Shown: positions 50,431 to 59,512, counted from the first letter of the stretch. The stretch is DNA of 64,000 nucleotides from Fibrobacter sp. UWB4 (GCF_002210345.1 NZ_MWQI01000005.1:1-64000); one strand, 5' to 3'. Notes: a model not told the origin generated them from the letters alone. Numbers and translations: made by a program.

Positions 50431-50463
50431 AATATGCCTTTTTTCACCTTAAATCGGCATATT
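50431..50463. other. Inverted repeat upstream of the restriction remnant
   Basis: AATATGCC (50431-50438) pairs with GGCATATT (50456-50463) across a 17-base loop with a T-run. It lies about 40 bases before the chimeric hsd gene and may be an old terminator or a control site. The remaining gene-free sequence between 50304 and 50430 shows nothing further. Confidence 0.35.
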
Positions 50464-50504
50464 CCCGCTCCATTTTTGATATATATTTGCAAACAAGGTT
50501 TCCC

Positions 50505-51347
50505 ATGGAAGTGAATAAGAAAGACCTCTCCGAACGCGACATTGTCAGCAAGTTCATTTCGCCCAGCATTATCAATGCTGGGTGGAGTCTTGATACGCAA
50601 ATTCGCGAAGAGGTCTCGTTCACAGACAGTCGAATTTTTGTGAAGGGCAAGACCGTCGTGCGCGGGCAAAAGAAGCGTGCGGATATCATTCTCTATTACA
50701 AGCCGAACATGCCGATTGCCGTGGTAGAGGCGAAGGACAACAAGCATTACGTTAGCGATGGCGTAGAGACGAACTATCCCGCCTCTTTCCGCACCACAGA
50801 AAGTGCAGACCTTTTCTTACTCCTGATGATGCGTTACCTCAAGGACGGTGGCCGCGCAGCAATCGTATTGCCCGATGGCTCGCTTACCGGTGACGGCGTG
50901 AAGGAACGCATCCGCAAAGAATTTTTGACGCAGTGCAATGTACACACCATCGTGCGACTGCCCAATTCCGTTTTCCAGCCCTACGCAAGCGTCGCGACCA
51001 ACCTGCTCTTCTTTACCAAGGGCGAAAAGACCAAGGATGTCTGGTATTACGAGCACAAGGTGCCCGAAGGAATGAAGGCGTATTCCAAGACCAAGCCCAT
51101 TCAGAAATCGGAATTCGAACCGCTCAAAAAATGGTGGAATAAACGCAAAAAATCCGATGTCGCCTGGAAAGTCTCGATAAAGGAACTCGAAGAGAACGGC
51201 TACAATCTCGACATCAAGAACCCCACCGTCCCCGAAGAAGAAACCGTATATACCACCGCCGAACTTATGCAGAAACTCCACGAATCCTTCAAGGCTAGCG
51301 AAGATTTGCTGAACGATTTAAGAAAGGGACTTTCTTATGGCAAATAA
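50505..51347 (+). pseudogene. In-frame hybrid of HsdR N-terminus and HsdM C-terminus (deletion chimera)
   Basis: This is an open frame of 280 codons. Residues 1-86 are the start of a type I restriction R subunit: LSERDIVSKFISPSI, then the PD-(D/E)xK half RADIILYY...VVEAKDNK (Asp60, Glu75, Lys77). From about residue 87 the sequence is the C-terminal part of the M subunit (TNYPASFRTTESADLFLLLM, GGRAAIVLPDGSLTGDG, SVFQPYASVATNLLFF, YNLDIKNP). Missing are all of the R helicase motor, the nuclease QxxxY motif, and the M protein's SAM-binding and NPPF/Y motifs. A GATGGCG at the joint (50757-50763) could be the microhomology of the deletion. It can no longer methylate or translocate. Whether the hybrid still binds HsdS is unknown. 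Confidence 0.75.
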
Positions 51348-52443
51348 AAGAAATCCTATTGAAGTTTTGAACGATGAATATCGTGATTGGCTTCGTCAAT
51401 TAAAGGCGAATATTCGGTCTGCTCAGATAAAAGCTTCCATTGCTGTAAATGAAGAAATGCTCATATTGTATTGGAATATTGGCAAAGATATCTCCAATAA
51501 AAAAATGGATGCGCAATATGGAAGCCGCTTTTTTGAAAAATTGAGTCGAGATTTGCGCTCTGATTTTCCAGATGCTCAGGGATTTTCAGAAACGAATTTA
51601 AAATATATGAAGCGTTTTTATCAGTTTTATACTGAAAAGATGTTGTTGCTTGCTCCAGATTCTATAATTCGTCACCAGCTTGGTGACGAATTGGAAAAAA
51701 CGCTATTTGTCATTCCTTGGCGTCATCATGTGGAAATCTTTACGCGGTCCAAAAGCATAGAAGAAGCTCTGTTCTTTATAGAGAAAACCAAAGAAAATGG
51801 ATGGAGCCGGGCTATGCTCGTAAACATGATGAAAACAAAGTTTTTCGAGACTCAAGGAAATACGGTAAATAATTTCTCGCTAACGATGCCGAAAAATGAT
51901 AGTGAATGTGCAAGGCAAATCCTAAAAGATACATACAAGCTTGATTTTCTGACCTTGTATGAGGATTATGAAGAAAACGACTTGCACAAGGCTTTAGAAG
52001 AAAACCTCATAAAATTTTTGTTGGAACTGGGTACTGGTTTTGCTTTTGTGGGTAGTCATGTTCCATTTGTTGTCAATGGCGACGAATTTGAATGCGACAT
52101 GCTGTTCTATAATCTTAAATTACGTCGTTATATTGTTGTTGAACTGAAAGTTGTCAAGTTTGAACCGGAGCTTGTAAGTAAACTCAATTTTTACTGTAAT
52201 GCAGTAAATCATCTTATAAAAGATGATGTTGACAAGGATACTATAGGCCTTTTGATTTGTAGCGAAAAAAACGATTTAGTCGCTCAGTGGACCGTAGAAA
52301 ACAGCCGTGAGCCTGTTGGTATTTCAACTTACGAACTGACAAATATTATTCCGGCAGTAAAAAATATTTTCCCGGAAACAAGCGAGATTGAAAATAAACT
52401 TGGCCCCATTTTGCACAGAAATAGACGGAATAAAAGAAAATAG
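51337..52443 (+). CDS. DUF1016 / YhcG-type PD-(D/E)xK nuclease
   Basis: The 368-residue protein has an N-terminal DUF1016-N helical domain (LILYWNIGKDISNKK, SETNLKYMKRFYQFY) and a C-terminal PDDEXK domain with FECDMLFYNLKLRRYIVVELKV (Asp254, Glu269, Lys271). The family often sits inside type I restriction loci and other defence islands. The start overlaps the hybrid hsd gene by 11 bases, so translation is coupled. Codon use is more AT-rich than in the hybrid, pointing to separate origin. The catalytic residues are intact, so the nuclease may be active. Confidence 0.88.
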   Translation: MANKRNPIEVLNDEYRDWLRQLKANIRSAQIKASIAVNEEMLILYWNIGKDISNKKMDAQYGSRFFEKLSRDLRSDFPDAQGFSETNLKYMKRFYQFYTEKMLLLAPDSIIRHQLGDELEKTLFVIPWRHHVEIFTRSKSIEEALFFIEKTKENGWSRAMLVNMMKTKFFETQGNTVNNFSLTMPKNDSECARQILKDTYKLDFLTLYEDYEENDLHKALEENLIKFLLELGTGFAFVGSHVPFVVNGDEFECDMLFYNLKLRRYIVVELKVVKFEPELVSKLNFYCNAVNHLIKDDVDKDTIGLLICSEKNDLVAQWTVENSREPVGISTYELTNIIPAVKNIFPETSEIENKLGPILHRNRRNKRK

Positions 52444-52458
52444 GGTTGTGGGTACTGG

Positions 52459-53412
52459 ATGGAATTCTCTGAATATTATGTGGCCTATTTTGATGTTTTA
52501 GGGTATAAAGAAGCCTTTAAAAAATCAAAGGATTTTTCTGCAAAGCTTATTGATGCAATTGAATTTTCAATTAAAATAATGAAAAAAATTGTATCAATTC
52601 ATAATACCACCATATTAGGCGAATCAACCGAAAAAATACCTGAAATAGAATACAAAGTTTTTTCAGATAATGTTCTGATTTGTTATAAGGAAACGAAAGA
52701 CGATTTATCAGCATTGTCTTTGGTGTCTTTTTTGCGATTGGTGGCTACCATACAACGTGTGTTTTTTGAGCGTCCTCATTTGATTGTTCGTGGAGGAATA
52801 ACAAAGGGACCTCTATATTTGACAAAGGATTTTGTAGGCGGCAAAGCATTGATTGAAGCTGTAGAACTTGAAAATAATGCTGTTTATCCAAGGATAGTTG
52901 TTGATGATTGTATTCTTAATGAATTGAATTTATTTAAAATGAAAGACGAGCTTTCTAAAAGCGTTATGGAAGCATCGTGTTTAGATTTGCTTGTGAAGGA
53001 TACTGATGGCAAATATTTTTTGAATTATATCATGTCTTATGACGCTTGGATAATATTCCCCAAAAACAGTTCGCAATTAGAGCCTGTAGGGAGTTTTGAA
53101 GAACTAGAACAAAATGTCAGAGAAGGGTGCCAACTCAAACCGATATACAACCCCGAATGTCTTAGAGAAGTTTTCGTTATTTTGAAAAAACACAAAGATT
53201 TTGTAGAAGAGAAGGTAATTGAATTTAGTCAATCATCAAATGATGGAACCGAAGAAGCGAAAAGGCTGAAAATTCTGAAGAAATATTTGTGGTTGGTCTC
53301 TTTCCATAATAAGATTTGTGACCATGTATTATACAAAATGCCCGAATTAAAGATTAATTTAAAATCGGAATTTAACGAACAGACTTTGGCTTTTGATGTG
53401 AGTGTGGATTGA
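52459..53412 (+). CDS. Unknown protein with a nucleotide-cyclase-like motif pattern, inserted before hsdS
   Basis: This AT-rich gene encodes 317 residues. The N-terminal half has YYVAYFDVLGYKEAF (Asp12), EYKVFSDNVLICY (Asp70), VRGGITKGPLYL (111-122) and VGGKALIEAVELENNAVYPRI (126-146). That order (Asp in first strand, second Asp, R-G-G-I-x-x-G, G-x-x-L-x-x-A-x-x-L-E) matches class III nucleotidyl cyclase / cyclase-homology domains, as in bacterial 'FxDxLGF' proteins. The C-terminal half (KKHKDFVEEKVIEF) is helical and unassigned. It lies between a DUF1016 nuclease gene and hsdS, both on the same strand and nearly touching. A signalling role in defence is speculative. Confidence 0.6.
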   Translation: MEFSEYYVAYFDVLGYKEAFKKSKDFSAKLIDAIEFSIKIMKKIVSIHNTTILGESTEKIPEIEYKVFSDNVLICYKETKDDLSALSLVSFLRLVATIQRVFFERPHLIVRGGITKGPLYLTKDFVGGKALIEAVELENNAVYPRIVVDDCILNELNLFKMKDELSKSVMEASCLDLLVKDTDGKYFLNYIMSYDAWIIFPKNSSQLEPVGSFEELEQNVREGCQLKPIYNPECLREVFVILKKHKDFVEEKVIEFSQSSNDGTEEAKRLKILKKYLWLVSFHNKICDHVLYKMPELKINLKSEFNEQTLAFDVSVD

Positions 53413-53413
53413 T

Positions 53414-54766
53414 ATGAGCGAATGGAAGAAAGTAAAGATTGGTGAGTTTCTTACGGAACGAGAAGGTCGCTTTAAGCCTGACGATAAAAGGATTTCCAAA
53501 TATCAGCGATTGGATAAAATCGACTTTTCTGGAAATATTCATTTATCAAACAAACCCACAAAAACAGATATGATTCTTGTTCAGCCGGGCGATTTGGTTA
53601 TTTCAGGAATTAATGTTGCCAAGGGCGCGATTACGGTTTATCAAGGTGAAGAACCCGTTTGTGCAACGATTCATTATTCGTCCTATACCTTTGATAGTTC
53701 TAAAGTCGATTTAGGTTATTTCAAGTTTTTCGTAAAAAGTGCCGCTTTTATCGCTGCAATGCAAAAACAAGTTAAGGGAAGCATCAAGACAGAAATAAAG
53801 TCTAAACATTTGCTCGCCCTTGAAATATCAATTCCTGATTTACAAACGCAGAAAAAAATTGTCAAAGAAATTTCATCTCAACTAGATAAAACGGAACAGC
53901 TCTCGATTGAAATCGCTAAACAAAAATCCTACGCAAAACAACTCCGCCAGAACATCCTCCAAGAGGCAATAGAAGGAAAACTCACCGCAGATTGGCGTAA
54001 ACAACACCCCGTCCAAAAAGGCAACCCCGACTACGACGCCGAAGCATTATTTGAGAAAATCCAAGCGGAAAAATCGGAAACCAAAAGTTCCAAAAAGACT
54101 GTTGCTCCCATCACAAAAGACGAAATCCCCTTTGAAATCCCAGCCGGCTGGAAATGGGTCAGACTCGGAGATATATCGCTATTTAGTTCCGCAGGAAAAA
54201 GTTTTAATTGCGAAAGTCGAGAAGCAATCGGTGATGAATGGGGCATTATTAAAACCAGCGCAATCACTTCCGGAGTCTTTGTTGAAAGTGAAAATAAGTT
54301 CTATTCTAAAAAGTGCAATAATGATGTTCAAACAAAAATTCAAATGGGAGATTTCTTGTTTTGTCGAGCAAGTGGATCAAAAGGGTTGGCAGGTCGTTCT
54401 TGTGTTGTAGAAAAGATTTCTTCAAATTTATTATTGAGTGACAAAAGTATACGAATAGAATTAGCTCAAGGAATTAGCAAATCACTAGTAAACATGCTCA
54501 ATAATTCTCAATATGGAGAAAATTACAGACTTTCTTTAGGCACGAATAAAAGTACTTCAATGAACAATTTAACAAGAGAGCAAATTCTAAATTTTAGAAT
54601 TCCTCTTCCACCAACTGCAGAACAAAAAGAAATCGTCGCCCGAGTAGAACAACACCTACAAACCATCACCCAACTCGAAACCCAAATCGCCACCCGCGAA
54701 ACCACCACCAAACAACTCATGCAAAGCATCTTGAAAGACGCCTTCGGGGAGGGCATAGATGGATAA
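53414..54766 (+). CDS. hsdS: Type I restriction-modification specificity subunit HsdS
   Basis: The 450-residue HsdS has two target-recognition domains (about 1-160 and 245-405), each followed by a conserved helical spacer: QTQKKIVKEISSQLDKTEQL with KQLRQNILQEAIEGKLTADW, and AEQKEIVARVEQHLQTITQL with KQLMQSILKDAF. Complete specificity subunits recognise a bipartite DNA sequence and dock two HsdM subunits. Here no intact HsdM or HsdR is present, so the subunit is orphaned in this locus unless another one supplies them. I chose ATG 53414 (MSEWKKVKIGEF). Its end overlaps the next gene by eight bases. Confidence 0.9.
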   Translation: MSEWKKVKIGEFLTEREGRFKPDDKRISKYQRLDKIDFSGNIHLSNKPTKTDMILVQPGDLVISGINVAKGAITVYQGEEPVCATIHYSSYTFDSSKVDLGYFKFFVKSAAFIAAMQKQVKGSIKTEIKSKHLLALEISIPDLQTQKKIVKEISSQLDKTEQLSIEIAKQKSYAKQLRQNILQEAIEGKLTADWRKQHPVQKGNPDYDAEALFEKIQAEKSETKSSKKTVAPITKDEIPFEIPAGWKWVRLGDISLFSSAGKSFNCESREAIGDEWGIIKTSAITSGVFVESENKFYSKKCNNDVQTKIQMGDFLFCRASGSKGLAGRSCVVEKISSNLLLSDKSIRIELAQGISKSLVNMLNNSQYGENYRLSLGTNKSTSMNNLTREQILNFRIPLPPTAEQKEIVARVEQHLQTITQLETQIATRETTTKQLMQSILKDAFGEGIDG

Positions 54767-55949
54767 CCATAATGCATCACCTCAAGCTTTAGGATATCTT
54801 TATCAGGTACAATGTGCTTTATTGTTCCTTTTAAATTCTGAAGATGAAGACATCAAGGTTTGTATTGAAAAATTTGACGACATCAGTTTTCATAAAGACC
54901 AAAATGTCATTGAACAACTTCAATTAAAATATCATTCAAAAGACGGGAATATTACAAATTCAAGTGTTGATTTTTGGCGAACTTTAAAAGTTTGGATAGA
55001 TGCGATTAATGCTGACGTGACTTTATTAGATTCAACAAGATTTTATATAATAACAACAAATAGTATCGCAACTGATTCTGTGATTGAGAAAATCAAAAAA
55101 GTCAACAAGAATGGCGAAGATAAAGTTGATGAAATATATAATGAACTGAGGCAAATTGCAAATGATGGGTTAAAAAATTGCGATCAAAAATCTCAAAATC
55201 ATAAGTTTTATTCTGCTTTTATCAATTTCCAAGAAAATCGAGCAAAATCATTAATTAAATCTATCGTTATAATTCCAGATTTTTACCAGCCTTCTGAAAT
55301 AAATGCATGTATTTTAAGAAGGATTAAACCTTTTACATTGTCAAAAACGGAACACCATGTCTTTGAAACCCTTACAGGATGGTGGTACGGCAAAATGATT
55401 TTATGCTTGCAGAATCCACAGCCCACATTTATTTCTTTTAACGATTTACGATTGAAAATAAGTACTATTCTTTCTGATTTGAGCGAAAATACATTGCCAA
55501 TCGACGTAACAGAAAAGGAGATTACCGCCTTGGCATCAGAAAGTAATGTTCAAAACATCCTAAAACAAATGCAGCTGATAAATGCAAAAAAATCAAAAAT
55601 TAATAATGCCGTTCAAAGTTATTACAGGGCATATGCACAGCGGTCTAAATGGTTAAAGGATGCATTATTGTATTCAGACGAGTTAGATGAATATGATGAA
55701 CGGTTAAATAGAGAATGGGAATTTCAATTTAATGAAATTACAGATGACTTAGAGGATGATAGTCCAGAAGAACAAAAAGTAGAAGCGGGAAAAGAATTGT
55801 ATAAAAAGTTAATGGACAAAGATATTCCTATACGTTCTAATCTGAATGACAACACAATAAGTCGTGGCAGTCTTAATGGCTTATCAAATGAATTAAAAAT
55901 TGGTTGGCATCCTGATTATAAAAAAAGAATATCGGGTATCGAGGAGTAA
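54759..55949 (+). CDS. ABC-3C system effector with N-terminal Cap4/DUF4297-like nuclease domain
   Basis: The 396-residue protein opens ASPQALGYLYQVQCALLFLL and continues with VCIEKFDDISF and EQLQLKYH (Glu37, Asp40/41, Gln55-Leu-Lys57). This is the layout of Cap4/DUF4297-type restriction-endonuclease-fold nucleases (G-x-x-Y-Q-x-x-x-A, E-x-x-D-D, Q-x-K). The C-terminal third (YYRAYAQRSKWLKDALLYSD, ERLNREWEFQF, HPDYKKRI) is the conserved C-terminal domain of ABC-three-component (ABC-3C) proteins. With the following middle component and DUF3732 ATPase it forms a full ABC-3C cassette, a predicted conflict system. GGGGAGGG lies before the ATG. AT-rich. Confidence 0.75.
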   Translation: MDNHNASPQALGYLYQVQCALLFLLNSEDEDIKVCIEKFDDISFHKDQNVIEQLQLKYHSKDGNITNSSVDFWRTLKVWIDAINADVTLLDSTRFYIITTNSIATDSVIEKIKKVNKNGEDKVDEIYNELRQIANDGLKNCDQKSQNHKFYSAFINFQENRAKSLIKSIVIIPDFYQPSEINACILRRIKPFTLSKTEHHVFETLTGWWYGKMILCLQNPQPTFISFNDLRLKISTILSDLSENTLPIDVTEKEITALASESNVQNILKQMQLINAKKSKINNAVQSYYRAYAQRSKWLKDALLYSDELDEYDERLNREWEFQFNEITDDLEDDSPEEQKVEAGKELYKKLMDKDIPIRSNLNDNTISRGSLNGLSNELKIGWHPDYKKRISGIEE

Positions 55950-55950
55950 C

Positions 55951-56415
55951 ATGCGGTCTTGGGAAAATCGTTCAAAAGAAATTGCTTATCTATTAAATCC
56001 TGCATATTGCGGAAAAATTTTGTATTCTTCCATAAAAAAATACAATGAGACTTCTCAAAGAGGCAATTTCCCATTTGCGTTAATCTATTTAATTTTGCCT
56101 TTGATGCTTTATCCACAAGTGCCTGAAAAAATTAATGCAAAGTCACGTTTTTCTAAATTCGTGACAGACAATCCTGAACTTTTTATCAATTTTGGGAAAA
56201 GGGCGAGCAGTCTTACAACAATAACAAATGAAGCTATAGAATTTTTAATGTCTGGGAAATTGATTGTTTTTAATGATGATGCAACATTGAGTTGTTTTGA
56301 ATCTTTAAAAATACCAAACGATGATTTGATAAAAAAGTCGAGTGCTTTAGGAAAAATGCTTGCAACGGCAGGATCAACTAATGTTATTTATTTGATGCTA
56401 GGAGTAAAACCATGA
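55951..56415 (+). CDS. ABC-3C system middle component
   Basis: The 154-residue helical protein starts SWENRSKEIAYLLNPAYCGKIL and carries FPFALIYLILPLMLYP, the typical 'N-P-A-F-x-x-x-L' and 'L-x-x-x-x-P-L-x-L' pattern of three-component ABC middle components. It probably bridges the nuclease-bearing component and the ATPase. GAGGAG lies four bases before ATG 55951; the gene starts one base behind the effector's stop and overlaps the ATPase gene by four bases, so the three are translated together. Confidence 0.75.
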   Translation: MRSWENRSKEIAYLLNPAYCGKILYSSIKKYNETSQRGNFPFALIYLILPLMLYPQVPEKINAKSRFSKFVTDNPELFINFGKRASSLTTITNEAIEFLMSGKLIVFNDDATLSCFESLKIPNDDLIKKSSALGKMLATAGSTNVIYLMLGVKP

Positions 56416-58328
56416 TGCAGATAGAAGCTATTGTCATTTATGGTAAGAATGGGGAGAGACGAATTCTTCCTTTTAATCCAGGTAAAAATAATATTATATC
56501 AGGAGTCTCCAAAACAGGGAAATCAACTGTTGGTCAGATAATTGAGTATTGCTTCGGAAGCCGACAATGTGAAATCTCCGCTGGAGTTGTAAGAAAATAT
56601 TCTGATTGGTTTGGAATGCTGTTAAAGCTCGATGAGGAAAAATGCTTTGTCGCACGAAAAAATCCCGATTTAGATAAAAAATATTGCAATACAATGTATT
56701 GTGAATTTTCAAAAAATGCTGAAATTCCACTTAAAGTAGATTGGGTTTCAAATATTGATAATGAAATTTTTGCCAAACTAATAACAACAAGATTGGGTAT
56801 AGAAGAAAACATCCATTTTACTCCGTCTAATCAAACTCGTAATGATCTTGTTGCAAATATAAAGCATTCCTTGTTTTATTGCTTTCAATGTCAATATGAA
56901 ATAGCTAGTCCAATAAATTTATTTCATAAAGAATCAGAAGAATTTGTAAAACAAGCCATCAAAGATACGATACCTTATTTCTTTGGTGCTGTTGACAAAA
57001 AACAAATAGATATAAAGCAAGAACTGCAAGAATTAAAGAGAAAGCTTCTTTTACTAGAACGTAAAGAAAGAGAAAAAATAACCATACAAGGCGGGAAGAA
57101 AAGAGCTCTGCAACTGTTAGAAGAAGCCATACAAGTTGGTCTTATCGATTCCTCTGCGTATGATTCTGATGCTGATATCGCTCATTTAATCAATGTATTA
57201 AGAAAAATAGAAAGTTCTGACATCACTCCTCTAGAGACTTTTTTGTCTGGAGAAGACAACTTGACGCATCTTCAAGTTACCTTAGAACAACAACGAGATA
57301 GGTTAAATGAACTGAAACATAAAATTGATGATGTAAAGCGTGTGTTGAAAGTTTCAGACGATTATAAAGATGCTCGGACGGAACAAAAAGAAAGGCTAGA
57401 ATCAATTGGGTTGTTCCAAAAACTAACTTTTGCAGAAAATACATGCCCGTTCTGTTCTCAAAAGACTCCAGAACCTTTCCCCGCTTTTGAAAAACTAAAA
57501 AAATCTTTGGAAGAATTGTCTAGAAATTTAGATAATCTAAATACTAATACATCTTCGTTAAGAGCATATTTGGTTCAACTAAATGAAGAAAAAAGAAATT
57601 TAAAGGAAGAGATTGCCAAAAAGAAAAATGAAATAGAAGCAATACAAAATTCAATAGCTGATGCTGAAAAATATAAAGATTTATCTGTCAGAAGAGGAAA
57701 AATCATTGGAAGAATTAGCTTATGGCTAGAAAGTTACAAGGAAGAACCTGTTGTTGCTAATGATAAGGATGATTTGCTGAGACAGATAAAAGAGAAGGAA
57801 GATCTTTTGTCCGACGAAACTATTCGTGAGAGGATGGATTCTATATTCAACATAGTTTCTGGCTATATGACACAATGGGTTGACGAAATCGATCTCGAAT
57901 ACAAAGACAGTATATATCGATTTAGTCCTTATAGCGCAACTGTTTTTGTCGATACCATAAAAGAGGGAGCAATTCCTTTAAAAAACTTAGGTAGCGGCTC
58001 TAATTGGGTTGGAGTGCACTTGCTCGCTTATTTTGCGTTCCAGAAATATCTTATTGAAAAGAACAGGCCCGTTCCTAGTTTTATTCTTCTTGACCAACCT
58101 TCGCAGATTTATTTTCCTAACCAAAAAGATAAAACTGATTGGGAGGCCGTGAAGAAAATTTATGCATTTATAGAAAATCGTGTAAAAGAAATGAATGGAA
58201 AATTACAGATTATTGTTTTGGATCACGCAGATTTTCCAGAAGACTTTGATTTTAAAAACGCGACGATTGAACGTTGGGATGGGGAAAATAATGCTTTGAT
58301 ACCTTATGAATGGATTAATGAAGAGTAA
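56412..58328 (+). CDS. ABC-3C system ATPase, DUF3732 (SMC/Rad50-like)
   Basis: The 638-residue protein has Walker A GVSKTGKST (31-39), two long coiled-coil stretches (about 195-340 and 360-425) around a zinc-hook-like CPFC (about 345-348), the ABC signature LGSGSNWVG (about 526) and Walker B SFILLDQPSQ (about 556-565). The C-terminus QIIVLDHADF...ERWDGENNALIPYEW is the DUF3732 end pattern. It should bind DNA or nucleoprotein with ATP, as Rad50/SMC relatives do. A fourth gene follows six bases later on the same strand. Confidence 0.85.
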   Translation: MMQIEAIVIYGKNGERRILPFNPGKNNIISGVSKTGKSTVGQIIEYCFGSRQCEISAGVVRKYSDWFGMLLKLDEEKCFVARKNPDLDKKYCNTMYCEFSKNAEIPLKVDWVSNIDNEIFAKLITTRLGIEENIHFTPSNQTRNDLVANIKHSLFYCFQCQYEIASPINLFHKESEEFVKQAIKDTIPYFFGAVDKKQIDIKQELQELKRKLLLLERKEREKITIQGGKKRALQLLEEAIQVGLIDSSAYDSDADIAHLINVLRKIESSDITPLETFLSGEDNLTHLQVTLEQQRDRLNELKHKIDDVKRVLKVSDDYKDARTEQKERLESIGLFQKLTFAENTCPFCSQKTPEPFPAFEKLKKSLEELSRNLDNLNTNTSSLRAYLVQLNEEKRNLKEEIAKKKNEIEAIQNSIADAEKYKDLSVRRGKIIGRISLWLESYKEEPVVANDKDDLLRQIKEKEDLLSDETIRERMDSIFNIVSGYMTQWVDEIDLEYKDSIYRFSPYSATVFVDTIKEGAIPLKNLGSGSNWVGVHLLAYFAFQKYLIEKNRPVPSFILLDQPSQIYFPNQKDKTDWEAVKKIYAFIENRVKEMNGKLQIIVLDHADFPEDFDFKNATIERWDGENNALIPYEWINEE

Positions 58329-58334
58329 AAATAT

Positions 58335-59078
58335 ATGCTAAATATAACGGGTCAAATAAAAGAAATTTTAGGCAAAGGCAACTTTTGGATTGTTAAAGAA
58401 GTTCAACTTGACAATCCAATATCAGTCAATGGTAAACTGTATAATAATGTAGCTTGTAAATTCTCTATTAAACATTTTCAAGAAGATATTGATCGAAATC
58501 TAAACATTTACCAGTCTCTAAAGAAAAGTAATGTGCCCACTTTAGAATTTGTGGAGAAGGGTTGTTTTGAAAATGAAAATTGCTTAATTGCTGAAAATCT
58601 CGCCAATCGAGAAGATGTTCTTTTCGTATCTCCAAATACGCTACGAAATAAACCGGACACGCGTTTGATTGCTTTACTTCACAAAAAAAATGATTATGTC
58701 CCATCAAAGATCGAAACATATTTATCCAACAGTAAAGTTAATGAAATAGTCAACTTCAATGATTTTTTGAATTGTTCAGAGAATCAGGTTCGTTTGCTTA
58801 GTAAAAAAAGTTTGGGTTTGTGTGAAGATGCTCTCTTTTTTGGAGTTGATAAGAAAACTAGGAGTAAACTAACGGATTGGCTTATTGCTGATTTTGATTG
58901 TATCGAAATAGATTGTGTTGATGAGGAAGATGATATAAATCCCTTCAATGGGAATATGCAAGTTTTTTTGAATGCTTTATATGAATTTGTGCATCTTTTT
59001 GTTATAGAAAAGAAGCAAGTAAAATATTTAGATATAATTTCAGAATGGCATGAAAAGTATCAAACAAATTTATCGTAA
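58335..59078 (+). CDS. Unknown protein, possibly kinase-like (pseudokinase), linked to the ABC-3C cassette
   Basis: This 247-residue, AT-rich protein starts six bases after the ATPase gene. The first 75 residues resemble a protein-kinase N-lobe: ILGKGNFWIVKEV (glycine-loop-like), NNVACKFSIKHF (lysine in a V-A-x-K-like strand), and NCLIAENLAN (hinge-like). Later, SLGLCEDALFFG and WLIADFDCIEID look like a catalytic-loop and D-F-G region without the usual H-R-D/H-G-D, so if it is a kinase fold it is probably inactive or highly divergent. I know no named family for it. It may be a fourth component or a regulator of the ABC-3C system. Confidence 0.5.
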   Translation: MLNITGQIKEILGKGNFWIVKEVQLDNPISVNGKLYNNVACKFSIKHFQEDIDRNLNIYQSLKKSNVPTLEFVEKGCFENENCLIAENLANREDVLFVSPNTLRNKPDTRLIALLHKKNDYVPSKIETYLSNSKVNEIVNFNDFLNCSENQVRLLSKKSLGLCEDALFFGVDKKTRSKLTDWLIADFDCIEIDCVDEEDDINPFNGNMQVFLNALYEFVHLFVIEKKQVKYLDIISEWHEKYQTNLS

Positions 59079-59095
59079 GCTTCACTGTTTTTATA

Positions 59096-59512
59096 TCCAA
59101 GTTCACAATTCCAAAGAATGTGTTTATCATCGGCATGATGAATACGGCCGATAGAAGTTTGGCGATTTTGGACTATGCCTTGCGTCGCCGTTTTGCGTTT
59201 TACGAAATCAAGCCCGCCTTTGAATCTAGAGGTTTCAAAGAATATCAGGCGAGATTGGACAACCCCTTGTTCAATAAGCTTATTTCTTGTGTTAAGCGTC
59301 TGAATACTGTGATAAAAATGGATTCCTCATTAGGAAAAGGTTTTTGTATAGGGCATAGCTATTTTTGCGGTTTGACCCCAGAAGGAATCAGCGAAACAAG
59401 TTTGGATGCCATTATTGAATATGAGATTATCCCATTGTTAGAAGAATACTGGTTTGATGAACCCGATAATGTGAATAATTGGAGTGATCAACTGAGAAAT
59501 TCAATAAGATGA
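59096..59512 (+). pseudogene. 3' remnant of mcrB (AAA+ GTPase subunit)
   Basis: The fragment begins SKFTIPKNVFIIGMMNTADRS and continues LAILDYALRRRFAFYEIKP, the sensor-1 and arginine-finger segments of the McrB AAA+ domain. It ends just before mcrC with the usual overlap. The whole upstream part, with Walker A, Walker B and the methylcytosine-reading domain, is gone. The reading frame stays open from 59054, so a short peptide could be made (GTG 59120), but it cannot be a working motor. The break coincides with the end of the ABC-3C-linked gene, suggesting that insertion of that cassette, or a deletion, removed the rest. Confidence 0.8.
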
